From Gp6-AA40 sp036802945 (GTDB taxonomy: Bacteria > Acidobacteriota > Vicinamibacteria > Vicinamibacterales > UBA2999), in contig DAIRVG010000014.1 of assembly GCA_036802945.1 (NCBI GenBank), positions 1 to 64,000 on the forward strand: DNA of 64,000 bases. The letters run 5' to 3'. The position numbers were made by a program, and so were the translations under genes. Below the pieces are notes generated by a model. The model did no database searches, had not been told where the DNA came from, and worked only from the letters and a program-made list of their open reading frames with translations. Position 1 is the first letter of the stretch. The number at the start of each line of letters is the position of its first letter. Below, piece after piece: positions 32,947-41,513 of this stretch.

Positions 32947-33732
32947 TTACACACCGCGGAAGTGCGGCGGCCGTTTCTCCGTAAAGGCCTCGATGCCTTC
33001 GCGTGCGTCATGAGTGGAAAAGAGCGCGACCTGGTTTTCGAGCTCGATGGCGAGCATTTCGTCCAGGGAGGCCTGCGAACCTTGGTACAGCGTCTTCTTT
33101 GCCCGCGCGATCGCCAGGGGCGGCTTGTCAGCCAGCCGCGCCGCAAGCGCGCGCGTTTCACTCATCAGCGTGTCGGCCGCCACGATGCGATTGAAGATGC
33201 CGAGACGATGCCCTTCCGCGGCATCGATCATCTCGCCGGTGAAGACCAGTTCGAGCGCCTTCCCAAGACCGACCAGACGCGGCAGGAAAAAGGTACCGCC
33301 GAGATCAGGGTGCAAGCCGACGCGATTGAACACCTGACCTATTGACGCGCGGTCTGACGCCACGCGGATGTCGCACGCCAGCGCGAGACTCGCGCCGCCT
33401 CCAGCAGCCGCGCCATTGACCGCTGCGATGACCGGCTTGGGTGCGGACGCAATCACGGCAATCGCGCTCGCGCCGTTACCCACAAGCTCGCGCGCCTGCG
33501 CCCAGTCGTGCGTGTCGATCAGCTGCTTCAAGTACCCCACGTCGGCGCCGGCGCAGAATGCGCGACCCGCGCCGGTGAGGACGATGACGCGGCAGTGGCC
33601 ATCCAGAGCAGCATCACGGATCGCGTGCCCAAGATCCGCGGCTAGTCGGGCGTCGAACGAGTTCAGCGCATCCGGTCGGTTCAGCGTGATCGTGGTGATG
33701 CGCGCGTCGTGTTGGACGAGAAGATCGTTCAT
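32947..33732 (-). CDS. Enoyl-CoA hydratase/isomerase family protein, PaaG-like
   Basis: The protein has 261 residues and is a crotonase-fold protein. CAGADVGYLKQL gives one half of the oxyanion hole (GRAFCAGADV) and NGAAAGGGASLALACDI the other. The catalytic region reads FNRVGLHPDLGGTFFLPRLV, where the hydratase Glu is replaced by Asp (PDLGGT), a feature of PaaG-type isomerases. As the first gene upstream of bclA-boxC-boxB on the same strand it may act on the unsaturated CoA intermediates formed after BoxC, or isomerise them. ATG 33732 is the start, only 20 bp from the divergent hydrolase start. A side role in other aromatic CoA pathways is possible. Confidence 0.85.
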   Translation of the reverse strand: MNDLLVQHDARITTITLNRPDALNSFDARLAADLGHAIRDAALDGHCRVIVLTGAGRAFCAGADVGYLKQLIDTHDWAQARELVGNGASAIAVIASAPKPVIAAVNGAAAGGGASLALACDIRVASDRASIGQVFNRVGLHPDLGGTFFLPRLVGLGKALELVFTGEMIDAAEGHRLGIFNRIVAADTLMSETRALAARLADKPPLAIARAKKTLYQGSQASLDEMLAIELENQVALFSTHDAREGIEAFTEKRPPHFRGV

Positions 33733-33739
33733 GGGGACC

Positions 33740-33745
33740 TATGAT
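33740..33745 (+). promoter_or_regulatory. Candidate -10 element for a leaderless hydrolase gene
   Basis: TATGAT lies 6 bp before the preferred GTG start at 33752 and only 7 bp from the divergent start at 33732. No ribosome site separates it from the GTG, suggesting a leaderless message. No good -35 is seen at normal spacing (TTGGAC at 33712 is too far). Confidence 0.3.
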
Positions 33746-33751
33746 AGGCCC

Positions 33752-34531
33752 GTGAACGAGTTCGTCTCGATCGACGGCGCGCGGCTCGAGTACGTCTGGC
33801 ACGGGCCATCACCGGTGTATGCGCCGACGCTCGTTTTTCTTCACGAGGGGCTCGGATCCATCAGCCGGTGGCGCGACTTTCCCGCCGCACTGTGCTCGCG
33901 GACCGGATGCGGCGGCCTGGTCTACAACCGCCGGGGCCACGGCAAGTCGGATTCGCTCACGGGTCCGCGCTCCGTGCGCTTCCTGCACGATGAAGCACTG
34001 ATCGTCCTTCCGCGTCTCCTCCAGATCTTCGAGATTTCGCGTCCGATTCTCGTTGGGCACAGCGACGGCGCGTCAATCGCGCTGATCTACGCCGGCTCTG
34101 GGCTCGGCCACCTGCTCGCGCTCGCGCTCGAGGCGCCGCACGTCTTCGTCGAAGACATCAATGTAACGAGCATCGCCGAACTGCGCCAGCGCTATGTGAG
34201 CACGGACCTCCGCACGAAGCTCGCGCGCCACCACGGCGGGAACGTCGACACGTTATTTCAGTACTGGACCGACGTCTGGCTGCGGCCCGACTTCCGCGCG
34301 TGGAACATCGAGAGCTACCTGCCGAACATAGAGAGTCCGACGCTCATCATCCAGGGCCATGACGACGAGTACGGAACGAAGCGGCAGGTGGAAGCAATCA
34401 TGTCGGCGCTCGGTGGCCGGTGCGACGCCCTGATGCTGGACGCGTGCCGTCATTCACCGCACATCGATCAGCCGCGGATCGTACTCGACAGGATGGCGGA
34501 ATTCATTCAGGGGTTAAGAGGCAGGGGTTAG
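33752..34531 (+). CDS. Alpha/beta hydrolase
   Basis: The protein has 259 residues and is a classic alpha/beta-fold esterase/hydrolase: LVFLHEGLGSISRWRDFP carries the oxyanion loop, LVYNRRGHGKSD the conserved RGHG, ILVGHSDGASIALIYAG the nucleophile elbow (GHSDG, Ser), HDDEYGTK the acid Asp and ACRHSPHIDQP the catalytic His. Similar enzymes accompany aromatic-catabolic genes, where they may hydrolyse ring-opened or ester intermediates, but no specific reaction can be given. GTG 33752 is chosen because the fold starts there; ATG 33731 in the same frame would overlap the divergent gene. The last residues (GLRGRG) come from a GGGGTTA repeat. Confidence 0.85.
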   Translation: MNEFVSIDGARLEYVWHGPSPVYAPTLVFLHEGLGSISRWRDFPAALCSRTGCGGLVYNRRGHGKSDSLTGPRSVRFLHDEALIVLPRLLQIFEISRPILVGHSDGASIALIYAGSGLGHLLALALEAPHVFVEDINVTSIAELRQRYVSTDLRTKLARHHGGNVDTLFQYWTDVWLRPDFRAWNIESYLPNIESPTLIIQGHDDEYGTKRQVEAIMSALGGRCDALMLDACRHSPHIDQPRIVLDRMAEFIQGLRGRG

Positions 34532-34598
34532 GGGTTAGATCGTGCCAGCTTGAGTCCTGAGGCAGCCCTGTCCCCTAACCCCTATCCCCTATCCCCTT
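34510..34598. repeat. GGGGTTA / CCCCTAT inverted repeat between convergent genes
   Basis: GGGGTTAAGAGGCAGGGGTT and following bases (34510-34538) pair with CCCCTAACCCCTATCCCCTA and following bases (34572-34598). The arms overlap the last codons of the hydrolase on one side and reach the TonB receptor stop on the other. Confidence 0.85.
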
Positions 34599-37534
34599 CA
34601 GAATGAAACCCGAAACCCCAGTTGCAGCATCCGTGGCTGGAACGCGATGTTCGTGTCCTGCGACGGCTGGCCGTAGCGAACGTTGCTCAGGTTTGTGACG
34701 AACGAGTTGTAGTTCTTGTGGTTGAACAGGTTGAACACCTCGAGCATCCCGTCGACGGTCGTCCGGGTCCCGAACTTGACGCGCTTCTGGAGACGCGTGT
34801 CCACCCGATGCAGCGACGGACGATTGAAGGACCGCCGCTCCACGAGCTGCAGCGACCCATCCGGATTGATCGCGCGCACGCGGCTGGTGTTTGCCGACCC
34901 CACATTGTTCGTACTGCCGGTCCCCAGGAGGTCGAGACCCGACGTCGGCGTCTGCCATCCATTGTCACCGAAGAAATACAAGCCACTGAGCTGGAAGCCG
35001 TAACCGATATCCCAGATGCCGTTGAACGTGGCCCGGTTCCGCTGACCAAATGCGGAATTCGCGTCATCGGCCAAGTACCACTCGTCTCGGTAGACCGCAT
35101 TCAATTGAATCGGCACGTTGCATTGGAACTGTCCGCCGGAGGAGATCGTCCAGACGGAGCTGCACCCCGGAGGCGGTTCGACGTGCTGCCACTGGTACTG
35201 GTACGCGAGCAGATACGTCGCCGACGCCTGCCAACGCCTGCTCATGCGCTTGTTCCACGCGAGCTGCAGCCCGTGGTACCGATCCTTGCCCGCCGCCATG
35301 TCGAGGTTCACGCTGTCCCACCCGGCGGTTGGCCGCTTCGCGACGTCTGTGAACGGGTAGTTTGATCCAGTCGCGAGGTTGTACGCGAGATTGACGTCGG
35401 TCACGATCCGTGGCTTTCGGTTGCCGGTGTAGACCCAATCCGCCTCAAGTGACATGGAGCTGCCGAACTGGCGCTGCACGCCCATTGACGACTGGTAGCT
35501 GTGTGCCGTCTCCAGATGTGGATCGGGCAGCTCCCGCGCGCTTCGCCGGATCAGGCCACGGGTGAACATGTCGACCGCCTGGTCATAGGTCGGGATCGGT
35601 CCGTTGAACGGTCTCGCCGCGAAGTCGGGACGACCGTCGTACAGCTGCTGCACAGAGATCGTTCCCTGGGTCAGCATCGACCAGAACACGGTGTTCTCGT
35701 CCTCGTTGGCGAAATACTTGCCAACACCACCGCGCACGACGGTCTTGTCGTTCAGACGGTATGCGAAACCGGCGCGCGGCCCGAAGTTGTTCTTGTCCGC
35801 GCCCGGCCCGGCGGGCACGAACGGCTTGTAGACGATGTCCTCGAGGCTCCCCTTGCCGAGGTCATATCGCAGTCCAAGGTTAAGCGTGAGCCGAGCCGAT
35901 GCGGCCCAATCATCCTGCATCCAGCCTGCAAGCTCGTGGCGTACCGGATACACGATGAACTGGCCGACGCCGAGGCGATATGACCGGGTGATTGGCGAGA
36001 GCGCGGCGAGATTCCACGTCGAGACGTCGTTCCAGACCGGAAATAGCGACTCGATGTTGGCGGGCACGTTGCCGCCCTGCATGTCGTACGTGCCCATGCA
36101 GAAGTCGCAGACCGTCACCGACTGCTTGTTGTAGATGTATTCGCCGCCCACCTTCACGTCGTGACGGCCGCCGCGATTGAAGGAGAACGACAGATCGTCT
36201 CGCAGCGAGTACGGATCCTGGATCGCATTGACCGGAGAATTTGCGTGCCCTTGGCCGATCGTGTAGCCGCCGCGGAATGTCAGGATCGGCGTCCCGCCCA
36301 GCGTGCGAAACGGTGCGTACGGGTGGCCTGGCCATTTCACCACCGGATGCTGATAGAACGAGAACGCCGCATCGCCGCCGCGCACTTCATTCACCACGCG
36401 GCTGCTCAGGACCTGTGTGACCGTTGCCAGGATGTTGTTGGTCGCGCGGCCCGTCTCGATCCCGGACGAGGGATGTCGCGTCGCGCCGCCGGAGAAGCGG
36501 TTGTCGATCGGGAGGTGATTGATCGCCTTGTTGCCGCGAAGCGACAACCGGGTGCGAGGCGAGAACTGGAAGTCGAGGCGAAGGCTCGCCTTCTTCTCCG
36601 TGCGCGTGCTCAGCTGATCGAAGTTGAACATCGGGTACGGGCTCGAATAGCTGAAGGTCGTCGGCTCGCGCTCGTACTCGAAGGTGCCGAAAAAGTGGAT
36701 GCGGTCCTTCTTGATTGGACCACCGTAGGTCCAGGCCAGCTGCTGGTTCGAGTACGGCAGCACGCGATCCTGGATGAAATCTTTCGCGTTGAACGTCGCG
36801 TCACGGAAATAGCCGGAGAACGTGCCCTGCGGCGCGTTGGTCCCGGATTTCGTAATCGCGTTGAGTTGCTGGCCGCTCGAGTGTCCCTGGCTCGCGTCGA
36901 AGCGGTTCGAGATGAACTGAAACTCTGCTATCGCCTCCCGGCTATATCGTGGTTGCCCGAAGGCGCCTGAGAACAGCTGCGTGACCTGCTGTCCGTCGAT
37001 GTTGATCTGGAACTGATAGTCCCTGCCCCCGAGCGTGTCGCTCGAGGAGTTCTGCCGGCTTCCTGGCGCGAGCGTCGCGAGGTCAAGCCAGTTGCGCCCG
37101 TTCACTGGCAGGTCCTGCAGCTGCCGCGGATCGATGTTGCCGCCGACCTCCGACTTCGTGGTGTCGATGAGCGGCGCCTCGCCGGTGACGGTCACGGTCT
37201 CCTGCAACGTCGAAGGCGCCATCTGAAGATTCACGACCGCCTGCTGGTTCACCAGGAGATCGATCGAGCGGTTCACGGTGCCGAAGCCCGCGAGCTCCAG
37301 CGTCAGCCGGTGCAGCCCGGTGCGTACCGGAAGCCGGAACATGCCTCTGTCGTCGGTGACACCGACGAACGTATTGCCGCTCGCCTCGTGCACAGCGGTC
37401 ACCGTCACTCCGGGCAGCACACCACCGGTGCTGTCGGTAATCGTTCCGCTCACCGCCGCCTCCTGTGCGTGCGCCACCGCGGGCACGCCGATCAACAGCC
37501 CGACGACAAAAAGATATGGAAACAGTTTCCGCAT
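34598..37534 (-). CDS. TonB-dependent receptor with carboxypeptidase-like regulatory domain (Oar-like)
   Basis: The protein has 978 residues, second of this type in the window. It has a signal peptide ending AVAHAQ, a CarboxypepD_reg domain (SGTITDSTGGVLPGVTVTAV) over residues about 25-105, a plug (DLPVNGRNWLDLATLAPGSR) and a barrel ending MLQLGFRVSF with terminal Phe. It shares about the same layout as the receptor at 7567-10827 but the barrel is shorter. The ligand is unknown; clusters of such receptors in acidobacteria are often linked to polymer-derived sugars. ATG 37534. It is divergent from the MFS transporter. Confidence 0.88.
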   Translation of the reverse strand: MRKLFPYLFVVGLLIGVPAVAHAQEAAVSGTITDSTGGVLPGVTVTAVHEASGNTFVGVTDDRGMFRLPVRTGLHRLTLELAGFGTVNRSIDLLVNQQAVVNLQMAPSTLQETVTVTGEAPLIDTTKSEVGGNIDPRQLQDLPVNGRNWLDLATLAPGSRQNSSSDTLGGRDYQFQINIDGQQVTQLFSGAFGQPRYSREAIAEFQFISNRFDASQGHSSGQQLNAITKSGTNAPQGTFSGYFRDATFNAKDFIQDRVLPYSNQQLAWTYGGPIKKDRIHFFGTFEYEREPTTFSYSSPYPMFNFDQLSTRTEKKASLRLDFQFSPRTRLSLRGNKAINHLPIDNRFSGGATRHPSSGIETGRATNNILATVTQVLSSRVVNEVRGGDAAFSFYQHPVVKWPGHPYAPFRTLGGTPILTFRGGYTIGQGHANSPVNAIQDPYSLRDDLSFSFNRGGRHDVKVGGEYIYNKQSVTVCDFCMGTYDMQGGNVPANIESLFPVWNDVSTWNLAALSPITRSYRLGVGQFIVYPVRHELAGWMQDDWAASARLTLNLGLRYDLGKGSLEDIVYKPFVPAGPGADKNNFGPRAGFAYRLNDKTVVRGGVGKYFANEDENTVFWSMLTQGTISVQQLYDGRPDFAARPFNGPIPTYDQAVDMFTRGLIRRSARELPDPHLETAHSYQSSMGVQRQFGSSMSLEADWVYTGNRKPRIVTDVNLAYNLATGSNYPFTDVAKRPTAGWDSVNLDMAAGKDRYHGLQLAWNKRMSRRWQASATYLLAYQYQWQHVEPPPGCSSVWTISSGGQFQCNVPIQLNAVYRDEWYLADDANSAFGQRNRATFNGIWDIGYGFQLSGLYFFGDNGWQTPTSGLDLLGTGSTNNVGSANTSRVRAINPDGSLQLVERRSFNRPSLHRVDTRLQKRVKFGTRTTVDGMLEVFNLFNHKNYNSFVTNLSNVRYGQPSQDTNIAFQPRMLQLGFRVSF

Positions 37535-37593
37535 GGGGCCTCCCCGGGCCGCGCAGGGACTTTGCGCGCCGTGGATCCTACAATGAAAGGTCT

Positions 37594-38892
37594 ATGTCGT
37601 CGCACGCGGGGCTGCGCATCACGCGCTCCCTGCAGCATCGCAACTTCCGTCTCTTCTTTGGCGGGCAGAGCATTTCCCTTGTCGGCACATGGATCACGCG
37701 CGTGGCCACGAGCTGGCTCGTCTACCGGCTCACCGGTTCGGAGCTGCTCCTGGGCATTGCCGGCTTCTGCGGACAGATTCCGACGCTCTTCATCACCCCG
37801 TTTGCCGGCGTCCTCGTCGATCGGATGGATCGACGCAGGATTCTTCTCCTGACGCAGGTTGCCTCGCTCGTGCAGTCAGCCATCCTGGCCGTCCTGACGT
37901 TCACCCACCTCATCACCGTCGCGCAGATCATCTGGCTGCAGGTGATCCAGGGCGTCATCAACTCGTTCGACACGCCCGCCCGCCAAGCGTTCGTCAGCGA
38001 GATGGTCGAGGACCGCCGCGACCTGCCGAACGCGATCGCGCTTAACTCGTCGATGGTCAATGGCAGCCGGATCATCGGACCCGCGATCGGGGGATTGCTG
38101 ATTGCGGGCTTCGGAGAAGGCTGGTGCTTTCTCATCGACGCGATCTCGTACCTGGCGGTCATCGCGTCACTCCTGATGATGCGCATCGAGCCGCGTCACC
38201 GCGGGGACGCCACCACCGAGATGCACCTGCTCGACGAGCTCCGCCACGGCTGGAATTACGTCCTGCATTCGGTGCCGATCCGCTCCGCGTTGACACTGGT
38301 CGCGATCGTCAGTACGGCCGGCACGCCCTATACCGTGCTCATGCCGGCGATCGCGGCGGTGGAGCTACAGGGCGGGGCGAACACGCTTGGACTGCTCATG
38401 ACATCAACCGGCGTCGGCGCGCTGGCCGGTGCGCTGTATCTCGCGCAGCGCGAGACGGTCGTGGGCCTCGGCCGCATCATCATGTACGCGACGCTGGTCT
38501 TCGGCGCGGGCCTGGTCGCGTTCTCGATGACCACCTCGCTGTGGATCGCATGCGTGGTGCTGGCGATCGCGGGCTGCGGCTTCATGGTGCACCTCGCGGC
38601 GACCAACACGATCCTCCAGACGATTGTCGAAGAACGCTTGCGGGGGCGGGTGATGTCCTTCTACACGATGGCGTTCTTCGGAACGGTTCCGATCGGGAGT
38701 CTCCTCGGCGGCGTGATCGCCGACCGGTTCGGCGCGCCGATGACCGTCCGGGTCAGCGGGATCGTCTGCGTCATTGGCGGAGCGTGGTTCGCCTATAAAC
38801 TTCCCGCCATCCGCGCCGTTGTCCGCCCGATCTACCGCGAGCGGGGCATCATCACAGTGCCGGCGGTCGATACGGGAGGAAAAACGCTCTGA
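37594..38892 (+). CDS. MFS transporter, enterobactin-exporter-like (MFS_3)
   Basis: The protein has 432 residues with ten to twelve membrane segments. RSLQHRNFRLFFGGQSISLV at the start, LVGTWITRVATSWLVYRLTG and FAGVLVDRMDRRRILLLTQV (the MFS loop 2-3 motif) are typical of the DHA3/MFS_3 group, which exports siderophores or drugs. The long central loop around residue 210 (EPRHRGDATTEMHLLDELRH) separates the two halves. ATG 37594 is preceded by GAAAGG. It is followed at once by an FAD monooxygenase on the same strand, after a short repeat. No siderophore genes are in view, so the substrate is open. Confidence 0.88.
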   Translation: MSSHAGLRITRSLQHRNFRLFFGGQSISLVGTWITRVATSWLVYRLTGSELLLGIAGFCGQIPTLFITPFAGVLVDRMDRRRILLLTQVASLVQSAILAVLTFTHLITVAQIIWLQVIQGVINSFDTPARQAFVSEMVEDRRDLPNAIALNSSMVNGSRIIGPAIGGLLIAGFGEGWCFLIDAISYLAVIASLLMMRIEPRHRGDATTEMHLLDELRHGWNYVLHSVPIRSALTLVAIVSTAGTPYTVLMPAIAAVELQGGANTLGLLMTSTGVGALAGALYLAQRETVVGLGRIIMYATLVFGAGLVAFSMTTSLWIACVVLAIAGCGFMVHLAATNTILQTIVEERLRGRVMSFYTMAFFGTVPIGSLLGGVIADRFGAPMTVRVSGIVCVIGGAWFAYKLPAIRAVVRPIYRERGIITVPAVDTGGKTL

Positions 38893-38910
38893 GACGATGA
38901 CTCGCGATTC

Positions 38911-38945
38911 TCGACTCCCGATCCCCAACTCCCAACTCCCAAGGT
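38911..38945. repeat. ATCCCC/CAACTCCC repeat between MFS and FAD monooxygenase genes
   Basis: The C-rich units GACTCCCG, ATCCCCAA, CTCCCAA and CTCCCAAG follow one another immediately before the monooxygenase start. They mix two repeat families. Confidence 0.75.
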
Positions 38946-38958
38946 GTCCTCACTCCCA

Positions 38959-40155
38959 ATGCCAAGTGTCCCTTCGAAAAACAGTGCGTTGATCGTTGGC
39001 GCGGGCATTGGAGGGCTTGCCGCGGCGCTCGCGTTGAGGCGCGCGGGGTGGGATGTTCGTGTCTTCGAGCGGGCCGTGTCGCCGCGCGAGCTCGGCTTTG
39101 CGCTGCTCCTCGCGCCCAACGCGATGCATGCGCTCGGAGCGCTCGGCCTGGCCGACGTCGCTCGCCGCGGCGGCGCGATTGCGACCAACGGCGAGATGCG
39201 CCGCCCCGACGGCACGGTGCTCCGGCGATTCGACACCGCGGCCGCACGCGCGCTTCTCGACGAGGATGCGGTCTGCATCCTGCGCACGGTCCTGCATGGC
39301 GCGCTGCTCGACGCCGTTGGGCTCGATACCGTGGCGCTCGACAGCGCCGTCACCGGGTTCACGTCTTCACACGATGGTGTCGCCTTGACCCTGGCCAACG
39401 GCCGAACGGAATCCGGCGATATCCTGGTCGGCGCTGATGGAGTCGGCTCCCTCATTCGCAGGCAGCTCCATCCCGGCGAAGCGGCGCCTCGTCGCAGCGG
39501 TCTCATCGCGATTCGTGGTGTCGCACTGGACCAAGTGCATCACCTGGGGAACGCGAGCGGCGCGCAGTACTTCGGCCGCGGCCTCGAGGCCGGGGTGGCG
39601 CGCGCAGGCGAACGCGAAGTCTATTGGTACGTGTCCCTCCGCGCGGATCAGCTTGCCCGCCGAAGCCTCGGCGAAGCCGGGTTTCCGATCGACTCCGGAA
39701 GCCCAGCGGCGCTGGCCGAACGCTGCGCGTCACGATTCCACGAGGCCTTCCGCGCCATTGTCCGCGCTACTCGCACGGAAGATCTGCGACTGGATGAGCT
39801 GTTCGAGCGCGATCCGATCGATGACTGGGGAGAGGGACGCGTGACGCTGCTTGGCGATGCCGCGCATCCGATGCTGCCTCACGCCGGACAGGGCGCCGCG
39901 CAGGCGCTGGAGGACGCGGTCTCACTCGGCCACGTGCTGCGCGATACGACCTCGCCAGCCGAGGCATTGAGAAGATACGAGCGCGTTCGTGCCGGGCGGA
40001 CGCGCTCGGTCGTGGAGCTCGCCCGCCGCAACGCGCGGATGGGGTCCATCAAGAGCGCCGCCGGATGCTGGATGCGTGACCTCGTCATCCGACTCGTTCC
40101 GGAGTCCGTCATCTTGAAGTCGCTCGTGGCGCTCGGACGTCCGCCTTCGCCCTAA
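38959..40155 (+). CDS. FAD-dependent aromatic monooxygenase family protein
   Basis: The protein has 398 residues and binds FAD through the N-terminal Rossmann motif VGAGIGGLAAALALRRAG, the DG motif VGADGVGSLIRRQL near residue 160, and the GD motif VTLLGDAAHPMLPHAGQGAA near 300. It belongs to the PHBH/kynurenine 3-monooxygenase-like class A flavoprotein monooxygenases that hydroxylate aromatic or polyketide substrates with NAD(P)H. ATG 38959 is chosen over a GTG at 38944, because the upstream codons belong to a repeat. It is adjacent to the MFS exporter, so the pair may modify and export a compound, which is inference. Confidence 0.85.
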   Translation: MPSVPSKNSALIVGAGIGGLAAALALRRAGWDVRVFERAVSPRELGFALLLAPNAMHALGALGLADVARRGGAIATNGEMRRPDGTVLRRFDTAAARALLDEDAVCILRTVLHGALLDAVGLDTVALDSAVTGFTSSHDGVALTLANGRTESGDILVGADGVGSLIRRQLHPGEAAPRRSGLIAIRGVALDQVHHLGNASGAQYFGRGLEAGVARAGEREVYWYVSLRADQLARRSLGEAGFPIDSGSPAALAERCASRFHEAFRAIVRATRTEDLRLDELFERDPIDDWGEGRVTLLGDAAHPMLPHAGQGAAQALEDAVSLGHVLRDTTSPAEALRRYERVRAGRTRSVVELARRNARMGSIKSAAGCWMRDLVIRLVPESVILKSLVALGRPPSP

Positions 40156-40230
40156 GGCCCCCGCGCGGCAAGGAAGACGGATCTGCTCGATAGCCTCGCC
40201 GGGGAGCTGGCGCGGCCATGTGTCTACAAG

Positions 40231-40728
40231 CTAGCTGTGAGTCGGCTGCGGCGCGAAGTTCTTCATCCACTCCGCCTGCCGCTGCTGCATTTCCTGCGGC
40301 GTGAGATCTTCTTTGTGCGTCGCAATCGTCCAACTGTACCCCTGTGGGTCGGTCAAGGTTCCACAGCGATCGCCCCAGAACTGATCCGCCATCTGCCCCA
40401 TGGGTCCGTTCGCGACCTTCGCGCCCGCCGCAACTGCGCGGTTGAACAGCACGTCGCAATTCTCTACATAGACCCAGAGCGACGCCGGTGAACCTCCGAA
40501 CTTCTTTGGACTCTTTCCACCCCCCATCTCGTCGTTCAGCATGATGAGCGAATCGCCAATGCGCACTTCCGCGTGCATGATCTTCCCGTCGGGGCCGACG
40601 GCACGCGCCGTTTCTTCCGCACCAAGCGCCTTCTTGTACCAATCAATCGCCTGCGCGGCGTTATCGAGCGTCAGCTGCGGCGTGATCGTGTGGTGCCCGG
40701 GGGGAATTGCACTCTTCGCTTTGGCCAT
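40231..40728 (-). CDS. VOC-superfamily (glyoxalase/PhnB-like) protein
   Basis: The protein has 165 residues. Two beta-alpha-beta-beta-beta modules of the vicinal-oxygen-chelate fold are visible: TITPQLTLDNAAQAIDWYKK and SLWVYVENCDVLFNRAVAAG. The QPxLxxxDAxxAIxWYxxxFG-like start and the PxGYxWxIATHxEDL ending (DPQGYSWTIATHKEDLTPQE) are typical of the PhnB/YdeN-like subfamily. Members of it lack a proven common reaction. A metal-binding His and Glu set is not complete. ATG 40728 is preceded by AGGAGG 4-6 bp upstream. It diverges from the ACT-domain gene. Confidence 0.82.
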   Translation of the reverse strand: MAKAKSAIPPGHHTITPQLTLDNAAQAIDWYKKALGAEETARAVGPDGKIMHAEVRIGDSLIMLNDEMGGGKSPKKFGGSPASLWVYVENCDVLFNRAVAAGAKVANGPMGQMADQFWGDRCGTLTDPQGYSWTIATHKEDLTPQEMQQRQAEWMKNFAPQPTHS

Positions 40729-40838
40729 CTCTTACCTCCTTCGCGTCAAAACATCAGACTCGCATTGTGGTGCGACGTCGACGCGACGTGCAAGCTGATG
40801 AAAAACCGATTGGCTCATCCGGTGGTAAAGTCCAGCAA

Positions 40839-41492
40839 GTGAACACCGTACACGCAGTCGTCGTCACGGCGTCGGACCGGCCAGGCATGTTGTCGGCGGT
40901 CACGAAGGTGCTCGCCGATCACAACGCCAACATCCGGTACGTCGATCTTCACTCGGTCGGCGATCGGGCAGAGATGTACTTCGAATTCTCCCTGGAGCAG
41001 CCGCCGCTCCAATTGTTTGCGGAGCTGACGCGTCTCGATGGGGTCGTCGCGTTGGAGGAGATTCCTTCGTTCGCGAAGATTTACGGGAAGCGAATCATCG
41101 TCATGGGCGGCGGCGCGCAGGTCGGCCAGGTTGCGCTCGGCGCCATCGCGGAAGCCGACCGGCATAACATCCGCGGCGAACGCATCTCGGTCGACACGAT
41201 TCCACTGGTGGGCGAGCAGGAGCTCGCAGCCGCGGTCCGCGCCACGGCGCGCCTCCCGCGCGTGAAGCTCCTCGTGCTCGCGGGATCGCTGATGGGCGGC
41301 GCGATTTCAGAGGCCGTCGAGGAAGTACGAAAGAACGGCCTGTACGTGATTTCACTCAACATGGCCGGCAGCGTCCCCGATGCGGCCGATCTCGTCGTGA
41401 GCGACCCGATCCAAGCCGGAGTCATGGCCGTCATGGCGATTGCCGACACGGCCAAGTTCGATCTCGTCCGGCAACAGAAAAGACGTTACTAA
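40839..41492 (+). CDS. ACT-domain protein with DUF5612-like C-terminal domain
   Basis: The protein has 217 residues from GTG 40839. The N-terminal 75 residues form an ACT domain (HAVVVTASDRPGMLSAVTKV, LADHNANIRYVDLHS), a small-molecule, usually amino-acid, sensing fold. The C-terminal domain includes KRIIVMGGGAQVGQVALGAI, RVKLLVLAGSLMGGAISEAV and AADLVVSDPIQAGVMAVMAI, resembling DUF5612 seen mainly in archaeal ACT-domain proteins. I place it there from memory of the family and cannot verify it here. It looks like a ligand-responsive enzyme or regulator. A terminator hairpin overlaps its stop codon. Confidence 0.7.
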   Translation: MNTVHAVVVTASDRPGMLSAVTKVLADHNANIRYVDLHSVGDRAEMYFEFSLEQPPLQLFAELTRLDGVVALEEIPSFAKIYGKRIIVMGGGAQVGQVALGAIAEADRHNIRGERISVDTIPLVGEQELAAAVRATARLPRVKLLVLAGSLMGGAISEAVEEVRKNGLYVISLNMAGSVPDAADLVVSDPIQAGVMAVMAIADTAKFDLVRQQKRRY

Positions 41493-41513
41493 CCACGAAG
41501 GTGGTTATTTTTT
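41491..41513 (+). terminator. Rho-independent terminator made from a CCACGAAGG repeat unit
   Basis: AACCAC (41491-41496), loop GAAG and GTGGTT (41501-41506) form a perfect 6 bp stem followed by ATTTTTTC. It overlaps the stop codons of both convergent genes and consists of a single unit of repeat family B. Confidence 0.8.
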
